A program made the position numbers and the translations under genes. Source: Bacillota bacterium (GTDB taxonomy: Bacteria; Bacillota; Clostridia; Oscillospirales; Ruminococcaceae). Taken from it: a DNA stretch of 64,000 bases. The notes beneath the pieces were generated by a model. That model was not told the origin of the DNA. It worked only from the letters and a program-made list of their open reading frames with translations, and did not search any database. Location of the stretch: the NCBI GenBank assembly GCA_023440965.1, contig JAEZRC010000008.1:1-64000 (forward strand), in the 5' to 3' direction. This document shows positions 1 through 8,327 of the stretch, in pieces. Position 1 is the stretch's first letter, and every line of letters starts with the position of its first letter.

Positions 1-774
1 GCTGTTGTAACCGATGTACAGGGAAAAGTAATACCGACTGCTCCTTCAAGTGGTGGAACACAGCCACAAAGCGGTAGTACTACTACCAAAACCCCAACAG
101 GAACAACAACTCCAACAACGCCATCAATACAGACAATGACAATATCGCTGTATAGCTTTACTCCATATGCTGAAAAAAATATAAATACTGGCTTAGGTGT
201 GCCAGTATTTGAATACATATTTGGTGAGCAAACTGTCGAAAACGGCATACCGACAAAATGTATTCAGCAAAGAGATACCGTTGTTCTTAAAACAAATCTG
301 CCGATAACTTCACTTGACTTCGACAGTAGTCTTATTAATGCAACATATAGTGGCAATACCATTACGGTTACTGCGAAACCTACAGGATATAAAAGTGTAC
401 CAGATAAAACTTTTATAATAGTTAATAAAAATTGTAAATATAAGTTCAAAATATATCCTGAAACTAATTACACAAGTGACCCAAAAGTTTCTATGTCGAA
501 ATTGGCTTATTTTTACTGGAGTGATGTAGGTACTATGGTTTATGATGATTCTACTGCAGTAACTTATTCTAATGGTAATATTAATGAGAGTATTACTCAT
601 AAGCCCCAAAAATTGAATAATGTCTGGTATGATGATACAATAACATATAATGGAATTAATAATATATCTGATGTTTTTAATATGATTTATAAATATAAAA
701 ATAGAGGATATACGAAGCTACGCATGGCGTATAGTGGTACATCACCTAATTTTTATTTTGGCGCTTGTAAATAA
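1..774 (+). CDS. Surface protein, C-terminal part (truncated by window edge)
   Basis: The reading frame is open from base 1, so the gene starts before the window and about 257 residues are visible. The first 45 residues are a Thr/Ser/Pro/Gly-rich linker, as in extracellular wall or surface proteins. The remaining 212 residues are Asn/Tyr/Thr-rich and look beta-stranded, with no membrane segment, no LPXTG motif and no family I recognise. Starting translation at the internal ATG at 136 would discard the linker, which is clearly coding. It lies 29 bp before the giant Ig-like protein gene and probably shares its transcript. Extracellular location is inferred from composition. Confidence 0.7.
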   Translation, partial: AVVTDVQGKVIPTAPSSGGTQPQSGSTTTKTPTGTTTPTTPSIQTMTISLYSFTPYAEKNINTGLGVPVFEYIFGEQTVENGIPTKCIQQRDTVVLKTNLPITSLDFDSSLINATYSGNTITVTAKPTGYKSVPDKTFIIVNKNCKYKFKIYPETNYTSDPKVSMSKLAYFYWSDVGTMVYDDSTAVTYSNGNINESITHKPQKLNNVWYDDTITYNGINNISDVFNMIYKYKNRGYTKLRMAYSGTSPNFYFGACK

Positions 775-803
775 AAGTAAACATATAAAATGGAGGAAAA
801 AGT

Positions 804-3800
804 GTGAAAAAGAAGGGTAATGTTAAGTTAAAGGTTATTTCAGCCTTGACTATAGTAATGATGCTTTCTGTAATTCTGGCATCATCAATGCTTACACAGA
901 CATTTGCTGCAACGAGCCTTGTTATTCCGAGTGATAGTGTAATATTTACAGATAATGAAAAAACAGCGGAATTAAAATTAAGCGCGAACGGGCAAGGTAA
1001 TAACCTTTGTGTCTTTTCTAAAGATGTAGATAATAAATTAAAAAAAATGGATTTTAAGTCCATAGGTGATACAGATAAACCAACTTTTTCAGTAGATACA
1101 TCATGGGTTTACAAAGCACAGAATGAATATTATGTTGCAGTTACTGATAAATCTGAAGAATATATAAATGCTTTCGACGGTAAACCAGGAACTGTTACTG
1201 GAAATATTGTAACTGTTGAAGCTGATAATGATACACAACTTGAATTGCAGAAAATAATAGTTGTTTTTGATCAAAGGCCATGGATAAACAATGTAGAAGG
1301 TCAAGCATATAACTGGACAAAAGATGATGTTACTTTAACCGTCACAGCGGGTGATTCTGATGGTACAAATAATATGGAATATAGCTTTGATGATGGAGTA
1401 AATTGGCAATCAGGAAAATCAAAGACTTTTACGCAAAATCAGGTAGTAAAAATAAAAGTTAAAGATGAATGTGGAAGAGTCTGTGAAGATGCAAGAACAA
1501 TAAATATAGATAAAATTGATAAAACTGCTCCTACTGTAACTATTTTAGATAAGCAGGAACATAAAGGATTTTGGTGGTTTCCTAATAATGCAATAATTAA
1601 AATAAAGGCTGAAGATGGGGGATCAGGTATTGATGAGAATTCTTTTAATGTTAATCCTTCGAGTGTTAATCCTCATATTTCTAATTTGGGAAATGGTGAG
1701 TATAAAGTAGAATTTGAATATCATGGTTCAATAAATAATATAAATATTAATTTATCTATTAAAGATAAAGCCGGGAATGTTGGTACAAAAACAAATTTAA
1801 TTATGGATAATGCATCACCAACCGCAAGTATTGATAATTCAACGGTAGACGAAACTTGGAAAAAGGGTAGTAGTTCCTTTGAATTTACTGCAGAAGATAA
1901 TGAAAATGAAATTGATATAAATAGATGTTTATCCGATATTCCTTCGGATAAAGGAACAGTTGAGTTTGCATTGAAAGATGGTACAACAGATACATATACA
2001 GCAACAGTAACAGCAAATGCTGGGAAAACAATCGACCAGAAGGTTAAGCTAACAATAAAAGACCCAGCAGGTAATTTTGTTGAAGTGACAACAGAAAAGA
2101 ATATCCGAATAGATAATGAAAAACCAGGTATTAAAGATATTAAAGTTGAAGATAAAAATGACTTGACTAAAACTGCATTAAAAGCAGGTGATACTGCAAC
2201 AGTAAGCTTTAATCTTGACGACCATAATGGAGCTGGCTACGATAATGATCAGACAGTTAAGTTTGGTATAAACGGTTCAGCGCTAAAAACCGCAACATTT
2301 ATTGATGGAAAATTCACAGCAGATTTTGTTATTGGCACTGATGTTATATTAACAGAGAATGAAGAAATTATCATCACAAACCTTATCTGTGAAGATAAGG
2401 TGGGGAATAAAGTTACAGTAGATGATACGGTTTCATTTGGAACGGGTTGTTATTTCTTAGGAGATATCGAGATTTCCGCAGTTAAATTTACATCTAATAA
2501 TCCAAATAATCACCTTGCAAAAAATGGAGATAAGGTATGTGTAGAATTTACTGTTAGTCATGGCATTTATATTTTAGGTAATATAACACAGGGAACAAAT
2601 CATGATACAGTAAAATCTGATTCACCATATTATGATGTTGTTACTGATTTATATACATATAAAGTATACCTAACCGCCACTGACATCCCATCATACGACA
2701 ACAAAGCATTTAAATTTGACTTATCAATAACAGATGGCGCAAAAAATACTCCTATAAGAATTACTGATGAGGATACTGGTTTAACTCCAGTAATTTACTA
2801 CGCACCAATTGACAGCACAATTGAAAGTATAGCTCTTGCATCCGACGGAGCAAACGCTGGCTTTGCCAAGAAGAATGATAAAGTAAAACTTAATATCAAG
2901 ACGAAGCACCCTGTAAATGTTTTTGATACAAATATTGCTGGTGAAAATGTTACTCTGACAACAGAAGATAATATTTCATGGTACGGCTCAAAGGTAATTA
3001 CTGGAGATGGCTTATCAGACAACAGTGATATTCCATTTTTATTTAAGCTTTCAGATGCCGCTGGAAATGAAGTAATAACAAAAACGCAATCCGATGTTGC
3101 AAAAGTAAAGTTTTATGACAGAATCAGCTTATCTGATATTCATATGACGTCAGATAATAATAATTATAACATAGCTAGAAATGGCAATAAAATTCAGACA
3201 TCATTTAGAACTTCTCATCCAGTTATCCTGACAAGTTCAAAGATAGCTGGAAAAAATATTACATTCCACAGTGACGACAATATGAACTGGACGGCGGAAT
3301 ATACTGTTGCACAGGGTGACATTACTGATAATGCATTTGTTCCATTATTCCTTGCAATTGATGACATAGCAGGAAATGAACAGCTTACTGCCGATCAAAA
3401 TTCATATGGTATACAGAAAATCAAGTACTTTGCACCTATAAAGATTACTGACGTTGTTATTACTACAAACAACTCTAAAAATGGAAATAAATATGCAAAA
3501 AACGGCGATCAGGTAAAGGTAACCTTCAAGTCAAATCATGATGTTACTATTTCTGATTCAGATATTTTGGGCAAAAACACGTCACTTTCCAAGCATGATC
3601 TATCAGGTCCTGCAAAGCAGTTTATTATGACATATACAATAAATAATGGTGACATTGCTGATTTATCAACAGTAAAATTCGCATTTAAGGCAGACGATAT
3701 TGCTGGAAATCCACAGATTGTGAAGAAGAGCTCAGATTCTGATGTCAGAAACAGTATTCAGTATTACAGTCCTATAACAGCACAGACATCAATTTCTTCA

Positions 3801-5087
3801 AGCTACAAAAAAACTGATTTTGCTAAGAATGGCGATACAATTACAGTTTCTTCAAGGTCAAATCATGATGTAAGCATAGTTAATTCAAAAGTTTTCAGCC
3901 GAGATACAGTAAATACAATTGAAAACGGCAAGTCACTTAAAATGGCATACAGAATTCCATTAAATGAAAATACAATAGCACAAGGTAATACGTCATTTGC
4001 ATATACACTAACAGACGATGCTGGTAACATACTTTCAGTAAATCAACCTTCTGTTGCAACCAATAAGGTTACATATGATAGAATTCATCCATCAGTTTCA
4101 ATGACGCCACAGCTTAATGGCTTTACAAACAAGAATATTAGCTATACATTCTCATTTGCTGATGAGAACTTAAGTGCTTCTGATATTTCTGTAAGAGTAA
4201 ATGGTGTTGAACAGCTCACACAGGGTGATAAGGCATCAACAGGAAAAACTTTCAGAAAAACTATATCACTTAGTGCTGAAAAAGAATATGAGATTATTGC
4301 TACACTGCTCGACAGTGCAGGAAACAAGTGTCAGCAGGATAAGATTGTCAAGATTACTGTTGATAAGACTTTACCAAAGGTTACTTCAAGCAAGGTTGAT
4401 CTCACAAAGTCAACAAGCTTCAAGAGTGGTATGAAGCTCAGCGAAATTCTTGATATTCAGGAAAAATACATAAAGGAAGTTATCTGCAGTATCACTGATA
4501 GTGACGGAACACGAGATATTGATATAAATGATGCTATCACAGGTGACGGAAAGAAAACTGTAAACATCATCGTTAAGGATATGGCAGGAAATATCTCACA
4601 GGCAATGACTTATGATTTCTACATTGATGGCACGCCACCAAAGTTCGAAATTAAGAATACTGATAAAAAGGCTTTGTCACTTGATAAAACTGTTACATTC
4701 AAGGATAAGCTTAATTTGAAAATAGGTCTTGATAGCTTTGGTTCTGATAAGGAAAATAAACTTGAGAAGTTCACAACATTAAAGCTACTTAATTCAAATG
4801 GTAATCTTGTTGTTGATCTTCTTGAAGAAGAAACACCTCTTGCAAACGGCGGCTATGAAATCAAGGTTGATAAATTTGGTAAGTATACTCTTGAGGTTCA
4901 GGCTGTTGACAGTGCAGGAAATGACACAGGTCTATTGAAATATAAATTTATCGTTAAAGATAAAACTGTTGTTGAAAAGTATGTCAGCAGCAAGCCACTT
5001 ATGATTGCAAGTATAATAGGAGTTCTTGCAATAGTTGGAGCAGTTGTCTTTATTTTGATTAAAAGAAAAAATAGATATTATCTGTAA
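804..5087 (+). CDS. Giant Ig-like repeat surface protein, membrane-anchored
   Basis: A 1427-residue protein starting at GTG 804, with a TGGAGGA ribosome site at 791-797. Residues 1 to about 36 form a signal peptide (KKK start, hydrophobic core, cleavage near TFAA). Ig-like beta-sandwich modules follow, marked by recurring DKTAPTV-like and DxAGN motifs. Five diverged tandem repeats of about 105 residues share an AKNGD...F.S.H signature. The C-terminus is one transmembrane helix (about 1399-1419) and a short basic tail, with no sortase signal, so it is anchored outside by its C-terminus. It ends 25 bp before the FHA gene of the type VII secretion locus, which suggests co-transcription. It could be an adhesin, a wall-spanning scaffold for the secretion system, or an unrelated surface protein; the sequence does not decide. 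Confidence 0.8.
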   Translation: MKKKGNVKLKVISALTIVMMLSVILASSMLTQTFAATSLVIPSDSVIFTDNEKTAELKLSANGQGNNLCVFSKDVDNKLKKMDFKSIGDTDKPTFSVDTSWVYKAQNEYYVAVTDKSEEYINAFDGKPGTVTGNIVTVEADNDTQLELQKIIVVFDQRPWINNVEGQAYNWTKDDVTLTVTAGDSDGTNNMEYSFDDGVNWQSGKSKTFTQNQVVKIKVKDECGRVCEDARTINIDKIDKTAPTVTILDKQEHKGFWWFPNNAIIKIKAEDGGSGIDENSFNVNPSSVNPHISNLGNGEYKVEFEYHGSINNININLSIKDKAGNVGTKTNLIMDNASPTASIDNSTVDETWKKGSSSFEFTAEDNENEIDINRCLSDIPSDKGTVEFALKDGTTDTYTATVTANAGKTIDQKVKLTIKDPAGNFVEVTTEKNIRIDNEKPGIKDIKVEDKNDLTKTALKAGDTATVSFNLDDHNGAGYDNDQTVKFGINGSALKTATFIDGKFTADFVIGTDVILTENEEIIITNLICEDKVGNKVTVDDTVSFGTGCYFLGDIEISAVKFTSNNPNNHLAKNGDKVCVEFTVSHGIYILGNITQGTNHDTVKSDSPYYDVVTDLYTYKVYLTATDIPSYDNKAFKFDLSITDGAKNTPIRITDEDTGLTPVIYYAPIDSTIESIALASDGANAGFAKKNDKVKLNIKTKHPVNVFDTNIAGENVTLTTEDNISWYGSKVITGDGLSDNSDIPFLFKLSDAAGNEVITKTQSDVAKVKFYDRISLSDIHMTSDNNNYNIARNGNKIQTSFRTSHPVILTSSKIAGKNITFHSDDNMNWTAEYTVAQGDITDNAFVPLFLAIDDIAGNEQLTADQNSYGIQKIKYFAPIKITDVVITTNNSKNGNKYAKNGDQVKVTFKSNHDVTISDSDILGKNTSLSKHDLSGPAKQFIMTYTINNGDIADLSTVKFAFKADDIAGNPQIVKKSSDSDVRNSIQYYSPITAQTSISSSYKKTDFAKNGDTITVSSRSNHDVSIVNSKVFSRDTVNTIENGKSLKMAYRIPLNENTIAQGNTSFAYTLTDDAGNILSVNQPSVATNKVTYDRIHPSVSMTPQLNGFTNKNISYTFSFADENLSASDISVRVNGVEQLTQGDKASTGKTFRKTISLSAEKEYEIIATLLDSAGNKCQQDKIVKITVDKTLPKVTSSKVDLTKSTSFKSGMKLSEILDIQEKYIKEVICSITDSDGTRDIDINDAITGDGKKTVNIIVKDMAGNISQAMTYDFYIDGTPPKFEIKNTDKKALSLDKTVTFKDKLNLKIGLDSFGSDKENKLEKFTTLKLLNSNGNLVVDLLEEETPLANGGYEIKVDKFGKYTLEVQAVDSAGNDTGLLKYKFIVKDKTVVEKYVSSKPLMIASIIGVLAIVGAVVFILIKRKNRYYL
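2462..4080 (+). repeat. Five diverged tandem repeats (~105 codons each)
   Basis: Within the giant surface protein, five units begin near 2462, 2815, 3125, 3438 and 3773. Each opens with a short strand, then an Asn/Ser-rich turn, A(K/R)NGD or AKKND, a beta strand, and S/NH(P/D)V. The units differ at the nucleotide level, so this is old duplication rather than a recombining repeat. Confidence 0.65.
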
Positions 5088-5112
5088 ATTTGAATAAATA
5101 AGGAGTCTTAAA

Positions 5113-6219
5113 ATGTTGCATTCAGATATAGTAGAAAAAAGAGATTTATATTGTTTGTCCTATATTTTGCAGAGTAATCAGATGTTTTTCCAGACTGGAT
5201 ATAAAGTTCTTCAGAGTCAGGAAAAGAACGGATTCATCCGTTGTACAAAAATAATTTTAAATGGGCAGGATAAGCTTGTCTATGATGTTTCAAAATACAA
5301 ATCCCTTGATACATTGTTGTCTGTTATATCTCCGGATGCATTTATTTCAATCATGAAGAATCTTCTTGATGTTATCATTGAAGTAAACAACAATGGCTTC
5401 ATGCAGTATAGTAATATTGAAATCAGCTTTGATAAGGTTTTTGTCGATAACAATAACTATAAGGTATATCTTATTTATCTCCCGATAAATATTACAGGAA
5501 CTTCAAGTGATTATACTGTATTTGAAAAACAGCTTAAAAACAATATAATTAATGCTGCAACAAGCAATCCGAACATTCTGACTCCTCAATTACAAGGAAT
5601 GCTTCAGATAATAAAAAACGATATGACTTCAATTGAAGTTCTAAAAGAAAAGTTTGCAGGCATAAATAATATGTCAGCAAACAAGCCTGTCACAGGCGGA
5701 CTTAGCCCTATGTCGCCTGTTCCACAGCAGAATTTACAGCAGGCTGTTTATCAGCAACAGCCTGCTGTACCACAGAATGCACAGTTAAAGCCTGAAAAGA
5801 AGAAACATGGACTGTTTTCCAAAAAGGATAAGAGTGCAAAGAATCAGGTGCCAGATGCAAATATAGTTATTCAGCCTCAATGCCAAGGTGGAGCAACAGA
5901 AATTCTTGATGAAGGTTTATATAATGATATAATTCTTGTCGGAGTAAATACACCACAGGAATTCAAAGTTACAATATCTAAGCCAGAATTTTTTATTGGT
6001 AAAAAGGCAGATTCCGTTGATGCTTGTGTAAGCTTTAATAATGCTGTAAGTCGTGTACATTGTAAGATTATCACAAGCAATAATGAGCATTTTATTGTTG
6101 ACCTCGGTAGTGCAAACGGTACATACGTCAATGGCTACAGACTAAATGTCAACCAGCAGATGCCGATAAAACAAGGTGACAGCATTAAGCTTGCAAACAG
6201 CGAATTTACAATAAATTAA
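5113..6219 (+). CDS. FHA-domain protein of the type VII secretion locus
   Basis: A 368-residue cytosolic protein with an AAGGAGT ribosome site. Residues 1 to about 190 form an alpha/beta domain like the one often found N-terminal to FHA in clostridial proteins (DUF6382-like by recall). Residues 190-260 are a Gln/Pro/Lys-rich linker. Residues about 285-368 are an FHA domain with the expected pieces: IGKK at the first loop, SRVHCKI, and DLGSANGTYVNG. FHA domains bind phosphothreonine peptides, so this is a phospho-reader. The next gene is a PP2C phosphatase 14 bp away, a natural eraser partner. The N-terminal domain sits in the gene-order position where EssB/YukC would be expected and might be a distant analogue; that is inference only. 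Confidence 0.85.
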   Translation: MLHSDIVEKRDLYCLSYILQSNQMFFQTGYKVLQSQEKNGFIRCTKIILNGQDKLVYDVSKYKSLDTLLSVISPDAFISIMKNLLDVIIEVNNNGFMQYSNIEISFDKVFVDNNNYKVYLIYLPINITGTSSDYTVFEKQLKNNIINAATSNPNILTPQLQGMLQIIKNDMTSIEVLKEKFAGINNMSANKPVTGGLSPMSPVPQQNLQQAVYQQQPAVPQNAQLKPEKKKHGLFSKKDKSAKNQVPDANIVIQPQCQGGATEILDEGLYNDIILVGVNTPQEFKVTISKPEFFIGKKADSVDACVSFNNAVSRVHCKIITSNNEHFIVDLGSANGTYVNGYRLNVNQQMPIKQGDSIKLANSEFTIN

Positions 6220-6233
6220 TTCAGAGGTAATCC

Positions 6234-6980
6234 ATGAAAAGACTAAATTTTGAAGCCTTTGGAATATCTGACGTCGGAATTGATAAGAAGGTTAACCAGG
6301 ACAGTTTTGTTTATAAAGTCGTGGAAACTGGTGATTTCTGTTGTGGAATTTTTGCAGTAGCAGACGGTGTCGGTGGACTTGAGAAGGGCGAAGTTGCAAG
6401 TTCCATTGCAATATCCTGTATCAACAAATGGTGGGAAAACGACTTCAAGAGTAACGTTTCCGATCTTGATTTTCTGGCAAAATCATTGATTCAGACAATT
6501 AAGGATGCAAATGATCAGATAAAAAAGCTTGCTGATGCGAAATCGATTAAGATGGCAACAACATTATCTGTATTGTTCCTTTATAAAGACAGTTATTTTA
6601 TAATTAACGTTGGTGACAGCAGAATATACAAGCTAAGTAATTTCTTTAGCGCAAAAATTGCTCAGCTGACTCAGGATCATTCACAGATTATTGAAAAAAT
6701 GTATAACGGTCAGCTTGTCAGGAAGAGCGTTCTTACTCAATGCCTCGGCAACAGGGATAACTTTGAGTATTTCTGCGCCACTGAAAAGCTGAAGAAGAAT
6801 GATTACTTCATGCTTTGCAGTGACGGAATATACAAAACACAATCCAGTGAAGTTGTATTAAAAATTTTCAGGGAAAATGTCAAGAATATCAATAAGATAT
6901 GCTCAGGTCTTATTAATAACGCAAAGGCTAATAATGAGAAAGATAATATCTCAGTAATAGTAGTCAGAATTACAGATTGA
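6234..6980 (+). CDS. PP2C-family Ser/Thr protein phosphatase
   Basis: A 248-residue Mn/Mg-dependent phosphatase of the PPM/PP2C (PrpC/Stp) family. Metal-site motifs are intact: N21-Q-D23 near the start, D44-G45-V-G-G, VGDSRIYK, LTQDHS, LCSDGIY and a terminal KDNISVIVV. There is no membrane segment and the length is normal for the family. It sits between the FHA gene (14 bp) and the MinD-like ATPase gene (14 bp). Its likely role is to remove phosphothreonine marks read by the FHA domains of this locus, including those at the N-terminus of EssC. No cognate kinase is encoded in the window. Confidence 0.93.
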   Translation: MKRLNFEAFGISDVGIDKKVNQDSFVYKVVETGDFCCGIFAVADGVGGLEKGEVASSIAISCINKWWENDFKSNVSDLDFLAKSLIQTIKDANDQIKKLADAKSIKMATTLSVLFLYKDSYFIINVGDSRIYKLSNFFSAKIAQLTQDHSQIIEKMYNGQLVRKSVLTQCLGNRDNFEYFCATEKLKKNDYFMLCSDGIYKTQSSEVVLKIFRENVKNINKICSGLINNAKANNEKDNISVIVVRITD

Positions 6981-6994
6981 TGGGGGATGTCTGA

Positions 6995-8050
6995 ATGTCA
7001 TTAACAAGAATTGTAGTTGCAGAAACAGATGAACAATACGTATTACCACTTGAGAGAAAATTTATCGAAGAATTTGGCGACAAAGCCGAAATCAACATCA
7101 TTACTGATAAGGATTATTTAACATATTTTTTCAGCAAGCCACAAAATATTGATGTTCTTGTTATTAATGAGAATATTTATGATAGTTCATTTCATAAGCA
7201 CAATATTCAGAATATTTTCCTCCTTTCTGAAAATGAAACTGCAGAAAACCTCACAGCAGACCTTGATATAAACCGAATTTATAAGTACACAAGTGTAAAG
7301 GAAATTTTCAATACAATTGTCAATAATATGACAGCGACTGTTTCAGACAATACTTCACAGAAAAAGCAGACAAAAGTCATAATGGTGTATTCACCGATTG
7401 GCGGAGCAGGAAAAACAACAATAGCTGCTGGCATCTCAAGTGCTCTTGCAAAAGCGTATAAGAAGGTTCTTTTCATCGGAATAGACAGCCTTCAGGGTTA
7501 CAGTTATTTTATTGATAAGCCTGTTTGCCTAAACAATTCTATTGAAAAGGTAATCAAGAATGAAAATGATAATATATTTACTTCATTAAGGCCATACATT
7601 CTTTCAGAGTTTGTTGATTTTATGCCACCTTTCAATAGCCTTTGTTCATTGAATCTCAGTGCTTCAAATTATGCTAATCTCATAAATGGCATTGCAGAAT
7701 CAGCAGCCTATGATTATATAGTAATAGATACTTCCTCAGAATTTTCAGAGATTATCACAAAACTTATGGGCGTTTCAACAAACGTAATCATTGCACTTTC
7801 ACAGGATAAGTATTCAGCCTATAAGTTCAATAGTCTGCTTAACAGTATTGACTGTTCAGACACAAATAAATTTGTATTTGTTTGCAATAAATATGAATCT
7901 GATGAGGAGAATTATTTAGTTAAAGACGAAGTAATTAACAAGTTCAGCATAAGCGAATATATAAGCTTTGAGAATGAAATTCCACAGCTATCACTCAAGA
8001 AAATGTCTGATATGAAGAGCTATCAGAAAATTGCATATATGTTTTTATAG
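6995..8050 (+). CDS. MinD/CpaE-like P-loop ATPase with receiver-like N-terminus
   Basis: A 351-residue protein. Residues 1 to about 110 resemble a degenerate response-regulator receiver domain, and residues 125-351 form a SIMIBI-class ATPase of the ParA/MinD/CpaE type. The P-loop is at 134-142 (PIGGAGKTT, with K140), a strand carrying D comes at VLFIGID, and a later YDYIVIDTS matches the Walker B strand. The signature lysine that normally precedes the GG of the deviant Walker A is isoleucine (I135). The receiver-plus-ATPase layout resembles CpaE/TadZ, which place pilus secretion machines. In this operon it may localise the type VII apparatus; that is inference. Confidence 0.82.
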   Translation: MSLTRIVVAETDEQYVLPLERKFIEEFGDKAEINIITDKDYLTYFFSKPQNIDVLVINENIYDSSFHKHNIQNIFLLSENETAENLTADLDINRIYKYTSVKEIFNTIVNNMTATVSDNTSQKKQTKVIMVYSPIGGAGKTTIAAGISSALAKAYKKVLFIGIDSLQGYSYFIDKPVCLNNSIEKVIKNENDNIFTSLRPYILSEFVDFMPPFNSLCSLNLSASNYANLINGIAESAAYDYIVIDTSSEFSEIITKLMGVSTNVIIALSQDKYSAYKFNSLLNSIDCSDTNKFVFVCNKYESDEENYLVKDEVINKFSISEYISFENEIPQLSLKKMSDMKSYQKIAYMFL

Positions 8051-8059
8051 GAGATTTAT

Positions 8060-8314
8060 ATGGAAGATAAAAGAATTGTCTGCATATTGAATTTGCAGAA
8101 GAAACAGAAAACGGTGGATATTGATGTACCATTGAATATATCAGCAAATGAGCTTATTGTGGCCTTAAATGAAGGATTTAGGCTTGGAATAAATACTTCA
8201 GATTTGTCCCAGTGTTATCTTCAGGCAGAAAATCCTGTCGCATTGCTCAGAGGGAGCAAAACACTTGAGGACTACGGTTTAAGGGATGGTACAATAATCA
8301 ACTATACTGTATAG
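8060..8314 (+). CDS. esaB: YukD/EsaB-type ubiquitin-like protein
   Basis: An 84-residue protein with a ubiquitin-like beta-grasp pattern: an N-terminal beta hairpin, a helix after ISANELIVAL, and a C-terminal LEDYGLRDGTIINYTV typical of YukD/EsaB. In staphylococci and bacilli this small cytosolic protein is an essential or regulatory part of the type VII system. The ribosome site is AGGAGAT. It lies directly before essC, as in canonical T7SSb loci, which strongly supports the assignment of this cluster. Confidence 0.88.
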   Translation: MEDKRIVCILNLQKKQKTVDIDVPLNISANELIVALNEGFRLGINTSDLSQCYLQAENPVALLRGSKTLEDYGLRDGTIINYTV

Positions 8315-8327
8315 GATTGTGATATAA

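Noticed and set aside
264..609. Two open frames on the minus strand
   Set aside because: They lie opposite the surface-protein gene, have no ribosome site and no protein-like pattern; they are frame shadows.
2462..4080. CRISPR-like or recombining repeat
   Set aside because: The units are ~105 codons long, diverged at the nucleotide level and in frame within one protein gene.
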